A stretch of DNA of 64,000 nt from NCBI GenBank assembly GCA_019420525.1, contig JAHZHA010000023.1, positions 62,001 to 126,000 of the forward strand, given 5' to 3'. Position 1 is the first letter of the stretch. Every line of letters starts with the position of its first letter. The stretch is from Bacillota bacterium. Its GTDB lineage: Bacteria; Bacillota; Clostridia; Peptostreptococcales; Anaerovoracaceae. Shown one piece after another: positions 56,914 to 64,000 of this stretch. The notes beneath the pieces are model-generated. The model was not told where the DNA came from. It did not search any database and saw only the letters and a list, made by a program, of their open reading frames with translations. A program made the translations under genes and the position numbers.

Positions 56914-58524
56914 GTGGCAAAGATCATTACAGCAGCCGAAGCGGCGGCATTAATCAACGACAACGATGTAATCGGAGCAGCTACGTTTGGTGCAGCCGGC
57001 GTACCGGAATCTATCATGAAAGCTATAGAAAAGAGATTTTTGGAAACTGGTCATCCAAAAGATCTTACTTACATCCATGCAGCAGGATCGGGCGATTTTA
57101 CTCCGCATGTGAGCCGTGGTGAAGACTGCCTGATGCACGAAGGACTGATGACGAAGTGGATTGCTTCTCATGTAGGATGTTCCAAGAAAACACAGAGATA
57201 TCTGAGTGAAGGTGATAAGATCGCAGGATGGAATCTCCCGCTGGGAACGATTCTCCAGATCTTCAAAGAGCAGGCGAGAGGCGTTAACTTCTGTCTGTCA
57301 AAGATCGGTCTCGATACATATGTCGACCCTCGTAAGGATGGCGGTAAGGTAACAAAGCTGGCATTTGAAAGTGACGAACAGTGGGTTGAATACATTCCTG
57401 ACTTCCAGGGCGAAGAATGGCTCTGCTACAAAGGCTGGCCTCTTACTGTAGGTTTCATGAGAGGTACTTATGCCGATGAAGATGGAAATATCTCCATCGA
57501 AAAAGAAGCGTATAATTTGGAAATGCTGACTGTAGCTCAGGCGGTAAGAGCATGCGGCGGTAAAGTATTCGTAGAAGTTGAAAGAATCGTTAATACGGGT
57601 ACAATCAAGCCTAAGGCTGTAAAAGTACCTGGTCTGTATGTCGATTATATCGTCATCATGGACGAAAAAGATATTCCAAATAAGGTTGTTACAGTAGGTG
57701 GAATGTATAATCCTTCCGTAACAGGTGAATGCCGCGTTCCTCTGGGCAGCACCGGTTCTTCACCTCTTCCATTCGACGGCCTCAAGATTATCGCGAGAAG
57801 AGCGGCGATGGAATTCAGATCCGGCATGAAGGCTAATTTAGGTCTGGGTATGCCGCAGAATGTAGGAAATATCATGGACGAGGAAGGCGTTTCTCAGGAC
57901 ATCACGCTGATTTCCGAATCCGGCTCCATCGGCGGCGTTCCTGCTGTAGGCTCTGACTTCGGTGCTCATTACAATATCATCGCTTCCTGTGACCAGGGCG
58001 ACCATTTCAATATGTTCGACGGCGAAGGTCTCGACTGTGCTGGATTCGGTCTCTCCGAAGTCGATCCGACCGGAAGCATGAATACAAATCTCCTCAACGG
58101 AGCTCTTCTGGGTGTAGGCGGATTCATGAACATCATTTCCACTGCCAGAAAGTCGGTAATCCTGGGTACATTTACAGCTGCAGGAATCAAGACGGCAGTT
58201 GAAGACGGAAAGATGATCATCAAGCAGGAAGGTAAATTCAAGAAGTTCGTAAATGAATGCGTTCAGGTTTCCTTCAGTGCTCCAATGGCGGTAAAATCCG
58301 GAAAAGAAATCCTCTACGTAACGGAAAGAGCGGTATTCAGAGCTGTAGAAGGCGGTCTGGAACTGATAGAAATCGCGCCGGGCATCGATCTTCAGAAAGA
58401 TATTCTGGATCAGATGGAATTTACTCCGATCATTCCGGAAGGCGGCCCGAAGCTCATGCCGGCTGAAATTTTCCAGGAAGAATGGGGCGGCCTCGGCAAG
58501 TACTTCTACTCTGAAGCTAAATAG
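56914..58524 (+). CDS. Acyl-CoA:acid CoA-transferase (family I), first copy
   Basis: This 536-residue enzyme is a fused alpha/beta family I CoA-transferase like propionate CoA-transferase. It begins with AKIITAAEAAALINDNDVIG and AGVPESIMKAIEKRFLETGHP. The catalytic glutamate is expected at Glu335 in ISESGSIGG, and the C-terminal half ends in IIPEGGPKLMPAEIFQEEWGGL. It moves CoA between carboxylic acids, saving ATP. GTG start with AGGAGG 6 bases upstream. The promoter shares an HxlR-type operator with the flavoprotein operon. A paralogue lies at 59561. Acid specificity is unknown. Confidence 0.9.
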   Translation: MAKIITAAEAAALINDNDVIGAATFGAAGVPESIMKAIEKRFLETGHPKDLTYIHAAGSGDFTPHVSRGEDCLMHEGLMTKWIASHVGCSKKTQRYLSEGDKIAGWNLPLGTILQIFKEQARGVNFCLSKIGLDTYVDPRKDGGKVTKLAFESDEQWVEYIPDFQGEEWLCYKGWPLTVGFMRGTYADEDGNISIEKEAYNLEMLTVAQAVRACGGKVFVEVERIVNTGTIKPKAVKVPGLYVDYIVIMDEKDIPNKVVTVGGMYNPSVTGECRVPLGSTGSSPLPFDGLKIIARRAAMEFRSGMKANLGLGMPQNVGNIMDEEGVSQDITLISESGSIGGVPAVGSDFGAHYNIIASCDQGDHFNMFDGEGLDCAGFGLSEVDPTGSMNTNLLNGALLGVGGFMNIISTARKSVILGTFTAAGIKTAVEDGKMIIKQEGKFKKFVNECVQVSFSAPMAVKSGKEILYVTERAVFRAVEGGLELIEIAPGIDLQKDILDQMEFTPIIPEGGPKLMPAEIFQEEWGGLGKYFYSEAK

Positions 58525-58593
58525 AAAATATCCGAAATTGATTCTCACACATAGAAAACATACTCTTTAAAAATTCTGTGAATGTTCATTAAC

Positions 58594-58636
58594 AATATTA
58601 AAAGGGTCAGCCGGATTGACTGACCCTTTTAATATT
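58594..58636. terminator. Terminator after the first CoA-transferase
   Basis: A perfect 17-bp stem (58594-58610 with 58620-58636) with a 9-base loop and A/T tracts on both sides. Confidence 0.92.
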
Positions 58637-59213
58637 TGTATAGTTTGTGGTTGGTTTGTTATATGCTTGATGTGTGAAGAATGATAAGATCCTGATTTAT
58701 TCTGCATTGGAAAGCACAGAGGAAAATTCCGGTTCCAAGCAGAACAATCAGGCGTCTGAGTTTGAGTTGATGTAAAAACATCGGTATTTTGAAAATTGTG
58801 GCGGTTTTCAAAATACAATCGGTATTCTATCAAACAGAAAAAAATGAGTCAACAGTTTTTTCGCAAATTTCAGAATGTTTTATCGGAATTATATTCATTT
58901 TAAAATTAATGAACGTTTAATAAGCTTAAAAAAGAAAATTTTTCTTAATCTTAATGAAAGAATCCGGGCAAAGTTTAAGATTTTATGGTAGGAAGAATGT
59001 AGATTTCTTGCACTTATTGTTCAGGTAAGTAAAATTGTATACAAAATAAAAAATATGGGAATCAGAAAATAATTTGGTATATTTTCTGATTTTTTTTGAT
59101 AAAAACTTAATATTCCAGAATTTTTTGCGTATTATGCAGTGCGAAAAATTATTGTGTATAATTTATACATAGAGAAATAAAAATAGACGCACGAAGAATT
59201 TGTGTGCTTAGTA
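58637..59213. other. AT-rich gap with hairpins and palindromes
   Basis: No gene is supported. It holds a 12-bp hairpin (58784-58795 with 58805-58816) flanked by the direct repeat ATCGGTATT, a palindrome TTGTATACAA (59035-59044), and a near-palindrome TGTATAATTTATACA (59155-59169) 45 bases before the next -35. The last two are operator candidates for the second CoA-transferase. Confidence 0.5.
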
Positions 59214-59242
59214 TTGACAAAGGATATATCATAGAGTATATT
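59214..59242 (+). promoter_or_regulatory. Promoter of the second CoA-transferase
   Basis: TTGACA (59214-59219), 17 bp, TATATT (59237-59242). The leader to ATG 59561 is about 310 nt. A 78-codon open frame in it (59296-59532) has no ribosome site and is not called. Confidence 0.75.
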
Positions 59243-59560
59243 ATTCGTAGCGATTTGAGGTATATACAGTGTAATGCTGAATGACAATAAGCTGAATGAC
59301 AATAATACATGTTTTTTCGGCAGATGAAAATTGCTCAGTCGCTGATCAGAATTATGACAGGCTGTATACATTCAGTCCGTTAAAAACGGATTTTGATAAT
59401 GTATGTTGTTATGTATTCAGCAGATTCTGTGCGGGTTTCGTACAGGATGCAGCCGTTCCATATATTGGTTTAATCTGTGGACCGGCATTGAGAGTGCTAA
59501 ATTTATTGTTAAGAGTGGACGTCGCATTTTGATGACGTCAGGTAAAAGGAGAAAAAGTTA

Positions 59561-61177
59561 ATGGCTAAGTTTATTACTGAAGCAGAAGCAGCGGAACTGT
59601 TCTTCGACGGATGCTGCGTAGTAGGCGTATCTTTCGGAAGTGAAGGCTGGCCTGAATTAATCGGTCAGGCTGTTGAAAAGAGATTCCTCGAAACGGGACA
59701 TCCTGCAAATATGATCAATGTACATGCAGCTGGCTTCCGTGCGGGTAACTGCTGGGCACATGAAGGACTGCTGGCTCTCGATATTTCTTCTCACGAATCC
59801 ACAACTCCGAAGATCGCTAAGATAATCGAAGATGACAAGCTCCCTGGCTGGTACATGCCTCTGGGTGCTATGCTTCAGATGTATACTGAAATCGGAAGAG
59901 GTATGCCGGGCGTACTGACTAAGGTTGGTCTCGGTACTTTCATGGACGCACGTTTCGACGGCGGCGCTCTTAACCCAAGTGCAAAAGCTTATGATGAAGC
60001 TCAGAAAGCAAAGGGCGAAAGACTCTTTGTCGAATATGTTCCTGATTTCATGGGCGAAGAATACTTATTCTACAGCATTCCTAAGATCGACTTCGGTATC
60101 ATGAGAGCTACTACTGCAGATGAAAACGGAAACGTTACTGCAGAAAATGAATGCTTAAACCTCGAATTAAGTGCGGTTGCACGTGCTGCAAAAGCTTGTG
60201 GCGGTAAGGTAATCATCGAAGTTGAAAGAGTTGCAAAAGGCGGAAGTCTGAATCCTAAGCTCGTAAAAGTCGGCAGAAACCTGGTTGACTATATCGTAGT
60301 AGGTAATTATCAGGGTCAGATTCCACGTGCTCTTACTAACTCCGGAGACAGAGATGACAATTTCTGGATGGGTCTCAATGGTCAGATGAGAGTTCCTGTA
60401 GAAGCTATCGAAGTAATGCCTTTCGATCCTAAGAAGGTTATCATCAGAAGAGCTGTAATGGAAATCGAAAGAGGTATGATGTGTAACTTCGGTATCGGTC
60501 TCCCTACGTTCTGCGGCGGTGTACTTGCAGAAGAAGGCGAAATGGATTCCATCACGATGATTTCTGAGTCCGGTTCTGTAGGCGGCGTTCCTGGCGGTGG
60601 CCCTCTCTTCGGATGCCACTTCAACAACGAATGCTCTACTGACCAGAAAGATCACTTCGACTGGTTCGACGGAACAGGTCTTGACTTTGGTGTATTCGGT
60701 CTGTCCGAAGCACAGGAAGACGGTTCGATCAATGTATCTAAGCTGAATGGCGTAACTCTCGGTGTAGGCGGATTTACAAACATCACTGCCGGAGCTAAGA
60801 AAGCATGCTTCATCGGTACGTTCACAGCTAAGGGCTTAAAGGAACACATCGAAGACGGCAAGCTCGTCATCGATCAGGAAGGTAAACTCCAGAAGTTCGT
60901 CAAGAAGTCTGAACAGATCGCTTATGATGCACCTCTGGCTGTTAAGAACGGTAAACCTGCTCTCTACATCACAGAGAGATGTGTATTCAGAAGCTGCGCA
61001 GAAGGCCTTGAACTCATCGAAATCGCTCCTGGTGTAGATGTTGAAAAAGATATCGTTGCACACATGGGATTCAGACCAATCATTCCAGAAGGTGGTCCGA
61101 AGCTCATGCCTGCTGAAATCTTCCAGGAAGAATGGGGTGGCCTCTCCGCAATCATGGATGCAAAAGAAGGAAAATAA
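59561..61177 (+). CDS. Acyl-CoA:acid CoA-transferase (family I), second copy
   Basis: This 538-residue paralogue of the gene at 56914 has the same architecture. It begins with AKFITEAEAAELFFDGCCVVG, shares KRFLETGHP, and has the catalytic region ISESGSVGG with Glu336 and the same ending IIPEGGPKLMPAEIFQEEWGGL. Substitutions cluster in the first 200 residues, so the acid specificity may differ. AAAGGAG precedes the ATG. It has a separate promoter without the TTAC/GTAA operator and its own terminator, so the two are controlled differently. Codons are strongly biased. Confidence 0.9.
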   Translation: MAKFITEAEAAELFFDGCCVVGVSFGSEGWPELIGQAVEKRFLETGHPANMINVHAAGFRAGNCWAHEGLLALDISSHESTTPKIAKIIEDDKLPGWYMPLGAMLQMYTEIGRGMPGVLTKVGLGTFMDARFDGGALNPSAKAYDEAQKAKGERLFVEYVPDFMGEEYLFYSIPKIDFGIMRATTADENGNVTAENECLNLELSAVARAAKACGGKVIIEVERVAKGGSLNPKLVKVGRNLVDYIVVGNYQGQIPRALTNSGDRDDNFWMGLNGQMRVPVEAIEVMPFDPKKVIIRRAVMEIERGMMCNFGIGLPTFCGGVLAEEGEMDSITMISESGSVGGVPGGGPLFGCHFNNECSTDQKDHFDWFDGTGLDFGVFGLSEAQEDGSINVSKLNGVTLGVGGFTNITAGAKKACFIGTFTAKGLKEHIEDGKLVIDQEGKLQKFVKKSEQIAYDAPLAVKNGKPALYITERCVFRSCAEGLELIEIAPGVDVEKDIVAHMGFRPIIPEGGPKLMPAEIFQEEWGGLSAIMDAKEGK

Positions 61178-61245
61178 AATCGCATAAGACCGACCGATCT
61201 GTCTGATTCAGTTCGGAAGTGTTCTTTAAATTGTTTGTGTAAAAA

Positions 61246-61278
61246 ACAGCGGCTGTTTTTCAGCCGCTGTTTTTTTTA
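61246..61278 (+). terminator. Terminator after the second CoA-transferase
   Basis: An 11-bp stem AACAGCGGCTG with its complement (61262-61272), loop of five T, ending in eight T. Confidence 0.92.
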
Positions 61279-61347
61279 CGCTCGTAAATTAGTGTGATAC
61301 GAGCGAGAGGTAACGTCAAACGGGGAAGGAGATGACACAGAAAAAAA

Positions 61348-61363
61348 TTGTGCATTTGCACAA
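61348..61363. promoter_or_regulatory. Palindrome upstream of the metal ABC operon
   Basis: TTGTGCA-TT-TGCACAA is a perfect 7-bp inverted repeat, 51 bases before the -35. Candidate operator for a metal-responsive or other regulator; it does not match Zur, MntR or AdcR boxes that I know. Confidence 0.45.
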
Positions 61364-61414
61364 ATTAATATAAATGCCTGAATAATAAATATACAGAAAA
61401 TGGAAATTATGTGA

Positions 61415-61443
61415 TTGACGCTTCATGTATTAAGTGATAAAAT
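61415..61443 (+). promoter_or_regulatory. Promoter of the metal ABC operon
   Basis: TTGACG (61415-61420), 17 bp, TAAAAT (61438-61443). Confidence 0.7.
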
Positions 61444-61522
61444 TTATAAAATTAGAATAGAAGAATTTTATTTTCGACTTTTATTTTTTATAGAAGATAT
61501 AATGAACGGAGGAGATGAACCG

Positions 61523-62518
61523 GTGACGATGAAAAAGAGGATCGTCATTTTTCTGTTGTTTGCGGCAGTTGTTCTGTTCCTGTCGGGATGTTCCGGAATA
61601 CAGGCAGGAGGAACCAATTCAGAATCGACAGCAGCGGAATCATCCGGAGAAAAACTGAGCGTCGTTTGTACGGCTTTTCCTCAATATGATTTTGTTCGTC
61701 AGATTGCAGGGGATATGGTTGACGTTATGATGCTGGTACAGCCGGGCGCTGATGTACACCATTACGAGCCGTCACCGCAGGATATAATCGATATTTACAA
61801 ATGTGATCTGTTTATCTACACAGGAGGAGAATCGGACGAATGGGCGGATCGGATTCTCGAGTCTTCCAGTTCGGAAAACCGCACAGTCATCGCAATGATG
61901 GAATGCTGCAATAAAGCGGAGGAAGAGACGGCGGAAGGTATGTGGACGGCAGACTTTTTCGGCCACGACAGTCACGGACACGAAGAGGCGGAATACGATG
62001 AGCATGTCTGGACTTCTCTCGAAAATGCCGCACTTATCGTCTGTGAGATCAGAGATACGCTGTGCAGGATAGACCGGGAGCATTCCGGGATGTACAGAAA
62101 TAACGCTGAGGAGTATCTGGACAGTTTAGCTGAGATGAAGGAATCTTTTCAGAATGTTGTAGATAATGCACAAAGAAATACGATTGTCTTTGGAGACCGT
62201 TTTCCGCTGCTTTATTTTGTAAAAGAGTTCGGGCTCGATTATAAGGCTGCGTATCGGGGCTGTGCTGCTGATTCGGAGGCAGGTGCGGAAACGGTGGCAT
62301 ATCTGATCGATGATGTATTGGACAACAATATTCCGGTGGTGGTCAAACAAGATCTGAGCAGCGGAAATATCGCCGAAGTTATCAGCGATGCGACGGGTGC
62401 AGAAGTGCGTGTATTTTATCCCTGCCACAATCTGTCCAAGGAGAATTTTGACAACGGTGAGACGTATCTCAGCCTCATGGAAAAAAACCTTGAAAGTCTG
62501 AAGGAGGCACTGAACTGA
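61523..62518 (+). CDS. Metal ABC transporter substrate-binding lipoprotein (ZnuA/TroA type)
   Basis: This 331-residue lipoprotein has a signal peptide and lipobox LFLSGC (lipid-bearing Cys near residue 23). The cluster A-I fold binds Zn(II) or Mn(II): PGADVHHYEPSPQDI (first His), a short histidine-rich loop FFGHDSHGHEEAEYDEHVW, FGDRFPLLYFVKEFGL and a C-terminal aspartate region. The His loop favours zinc. GTG 61523 is 8 bases after GGAGGAG; ATG 61529 is the alternative. It overlaps the ATPase gene by one base. Confidence 0.92.
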   Translation: MTMKKRIVIFLLFAAVVLFLSGCSGIQAGGTNSESTAAESSGEKLSVVCTAFPQYDFVRQIAGDMVDVMMLVQPGADVHHYEPSPQDIIDIYKCDLFIYTGGESDEWADRILESSSSENRTVIAMMECCNKAEEETAEGMWTADFFGHDSHGHEEAEYDEHVWTSLENAALIVCEIRDTLCRIDREHSGMYRNNAEEYLDSLAEMKESFQNVVDNAQRNTIVFGDRFPLLYFVKEFGLDYKAAYRGCAADSEAGAETVAYLIDDVLDNNIPVVVKQDLSSGNIAEVISDATGAEVRVFYPCHNLSKENFDNGETYLSLMEKNLESLKEALN

Positions 62519-63228
62519 TGGTGTATATCGATTGCAGAAATGTAACTCTGTCGTATGAGGGACGGAATGTGGTGACCGATCTGACTTTCCGGATCGAAAA
62601 GGGCGATTATCTCTGTATCGTAGGAGAGAATGGATCGGGAAAGAGTACGCTGGTCAAGGGGCTGCTTGGATTTGTCAGGACGCATAGCGGAAAGATCGAA
62701 TATGGAGAAGGTATTTCCAGAAACGAGATCGGTTATCTGCCTCAGCAGAACGGCAGGCAGAGGGATTTTCCGGCTTCTGTACGTGAAGTCGTGATTTCAG
62801 GCTGTCTCAACAGGATGGGAATGAGACCTTTTTACTCATCCAAAGAAAAGAAAAAGGCAGAACAGAATCTTAAAAAACTTGGAATCAGAGAACTGGCAGG
62901 CCGTCCTTACAACGAGTTGTCAGGAGGGCAGCAGCAGCGCGTTCTTCTGGCGAGAGCGCTCTGCGCCGCGGAAAGTCTTCTCGTTCTGGACGAACCTGTT
63001 TCCGGACTGGATCCCATCGTGACGGCCGATATGTATGAGCTGATACGGAATCTGAATGAAGAGGACGGAATGACGGTAGTGATGGTGTCACATGATATCA
63101 AAGAAGCTCTGATTCACGCCGGTAAAATTCTTCATCTGCGCCATGATGACTATTTTTTCGGGACGGTGGAGGAATACCGGAGAAGTCCCTATTACGATCT
63201 GCTTCAGACGGAAGGAGCTGAAAGATGA
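62518..63228 (+). CDS. Metal ABC transporter ATP-binding protein (ZnuC type)
   Basis: This 236-residue ATPase powers import with the adjacent lipoprotein and permease. Walker A GENGSGKST (36-44), Q-loop LPQQN, signature LSGGQQQRVLLARAL (about 131), Walker B LLVLDEPVSGLD and the H-loop VSHD are all present. The ATG overlaps the previous stop by one base and the permease start by four. Confidence 0.95.
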   Translation: MVYIDCRNVTLSYEGRNVVTDLTFRIEKGDYLCIVGENGSGKSTLVKGLLGFVRTHSGKIEYGEGISRNEIGYLPQQNGRQRDFPASVREVVISGCLNRMGMRPFYSSKEKKKAEQNLKKLGIRELAGRPYNELSGGQQQRVLLARALCAAESLLVLDEPVSGLDPIVTADMYELIRNLNEEDGMTVVMVSHDIKEALIHAGKILHLRHDDYFFGTVEEYRRSPYYDLLQTEGAER

Positions 63229-64000
63229 CGGTGCTAACGGAAATATTTTCTTATTCTTTTATGGTCAATGCGTTTGTCGTAGGTCTTCTGGTATCGGTAT
63301 GCTGCGCACTTCTGGGCGTTACACTGGTACTGAGAAGGTATTCGATGATCGGAGACGGCCTGTCGCATGTCGGCTTTGGTGCGCTGGCGATAGGTACGGT
63401 GGCCGGGATCGCTCCTCTGAAGCTGGCAGTTCCTGTCGTAGTGGCGGCGGCGTTTCTGCTTCTTCGTATCAGCGGCAATGGAAAACTTAAAGGAGATGCC
63501 GCTATCGCACTGATTTCGACGAGTTCTCTCGCTGTGGGAATCATGGCGGTGTCGATGAACGGAGGCATCAATACGGATATCTCGAATTATATGTTCGGAA
63601 GCATACTTGCTCTGAGCAGATCGGATGTCATTATGAGTATCGTTCTATCGGCAGCAGTCATAGTATTTTTTGTTCTGTTCTATCACAGAATTTTTGCTGT
63701 GACTTTCGATGAGTCCTTTTCAAGGGCAACGGGCATGAGGACGAGCATTTATAATACAATTGTGGCTCTTTTCACGGCGCTCACTATCGTTCTGGGACTC
63801 AGAATGATGGGGGCTCTGTTGATCTCGGCGCTGATTATTTTTCCTCCGCTGACTGCCATGCGGATCTGTCGTACTTTTCGCAGCGTGACGCTGTGTTCGC
63901 TGATTCTGTCGGTGATGAGTTTCGCTGCGGGTCTGATTATGTCTTTTCTGTACGGAACGCCTGCAGGTGCGGGGATCGTCGTAACCGATCTGGTTTTGTT
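63225..64000 (+). CDS. Metal ABC transporter permease (ZnuB type), cut by the window edge
   Basis: The frame is open from ATG 63225, overlapping the ATPase stop by 4 bases, to the right edge: 258 residues visible, so nearly complete. It shows the ABC-3 family pattern with helices from MVNAFVVGLLVSVCCALLG on, the motif RRYSMIGDGLSHVGFGALA (about 36-54) and GLRMMGALLISALIIFPP (about 192). It forms the membrane channel of the importer. Confidence 0.93.
   Translation, partial: MTVLTEIFSYSFMVNAFVVGLLVSVCCALLGVTLVLRRYSMIGDGLSHVGFGALAIGTVAGIAPLKLAVPVVVAAAFLLLRISGNGKLKGDAAIALISTSSLAVGIMAVSMNGGINTDISNYMFGSILALSRSDVIMSIVLSAAVIVFFVLFYHRIFAVTFDESFSRATGMRTSIYNTIVALFTALTIVLGLRMMGALLISALIIFPPLTAMRICRTFRSVTLCSLILSVMSFAAGLIMSFLYGTPAGAGIVVTDLVL

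Noticed and set aside
59296..59532. 78-codon open frame in the leader of the second CoA-transferase
   Set aside because: No ribosome site, unusual composition, and it lies inside the transcript leader.
1..64000. tRNA genes, rRNA genes, CRISPR arrays and insertion sequences
   Set aside because: No T-arm GTTCRA blocks in a cloverleaf context, no regularly spaced repeats and no transposase reading frames were seen by eye; a covariance search would be decisive for tRNAs.

Overview
The window reads as chromosome of a strictly anaerobic, low-to-mid GC Gram-positive bacterium of the class Clostridia. Signs are CIRCE/HrcA heat-shock control, strong AGGAGG ribosome sites with TTG and GTG starts, an LtaS-like enzyme, a clostridial cysteine-rich protein, a rpsU-yqeY pair, and fermentative acyl-CoA, CoA-transferase and molybdenum-hydroxylase genes. 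A member of the Eubacteriales/Peptostreptococcales (family XIII-like) would fit, but this is inferred from gene content only. No rRNA, tRNA, CRISPR array or insertion sequence was seen.

Layout. 1-2 kb: end of an acetolactate synthase gene, a cysteine-rich protein on the minus strand, and a small unknown protein. 2-5.6 kb: a GtrB/GtrA-type glycosylation cassette with a large polytopic membrane protein. 5.6-7.6 kb: htpG behind a perfect CIRCE. 7.7-13.5 kb: a sigma-54 activator, two tandem inverted repeats, a textbook -24/-12 promoter and a three-subunit molybdenum hydroxylase. 13.9-18.3 kb: a radical SAM protein, then a five-gene operon led by a molybdopterin-binding protein and a tandem YopX-domain protein. 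18.4-22 kb: a lone ETF beta subunit, an acyl-CoA synthetase and a MarR regulator. 22-27 kb: an LtaS-like sulfatase, a phosphoesterase and phosphopentomutase. 27.5-31.6 kb: a MalT-like LuxR regulator and an OFA-family transporter. 31.7-37.8 kb: TPP riboswitch-thiC, hisE, ilvB-ilvN and a PucR-type regulator. 37.9-48.7 kb: hrcA-grpE-dnaK, dnaJ-prmA, mntP, an XpaC-like protein, mtaB, HIT, rpsU and yqeY. 48.9-61.2 kb: an HxlR regulator, a flavoprotein/Fe-S/flavoprotein operon, a DUF1266-DUF2185 protein and two paralogous CoA-transferases. 61.5-64 kb: a zinc/manganese ABC importer that runs off the right edge.

How it may work together. The Mo-hydroxylase, acyl-CoA synthetase, OFA transporter, flavoprotein/Fe-S operon and both CoA-transferases share a strongly biased, high-expression-like codon choice, and most have their own regulator (sigma-54 EBP, MarR, LuxR, HxlR). 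This suggests a dispersed catabolic programme for one or a few organic acids: import, activation to CoA esters, hydroxylation or oxidation, and CoA recycling. The substrate cannot be read from the sequence. The strongest new leads are the sigma-54 Mo-hydroxylase circuit, the molybdopterin/YopX accessory operon, the paired VAO-type flavoproteins around an Fe-S protein, and a 32-bp operator/promoter block present both in front of that operon and in front of the first CoA-transferase.
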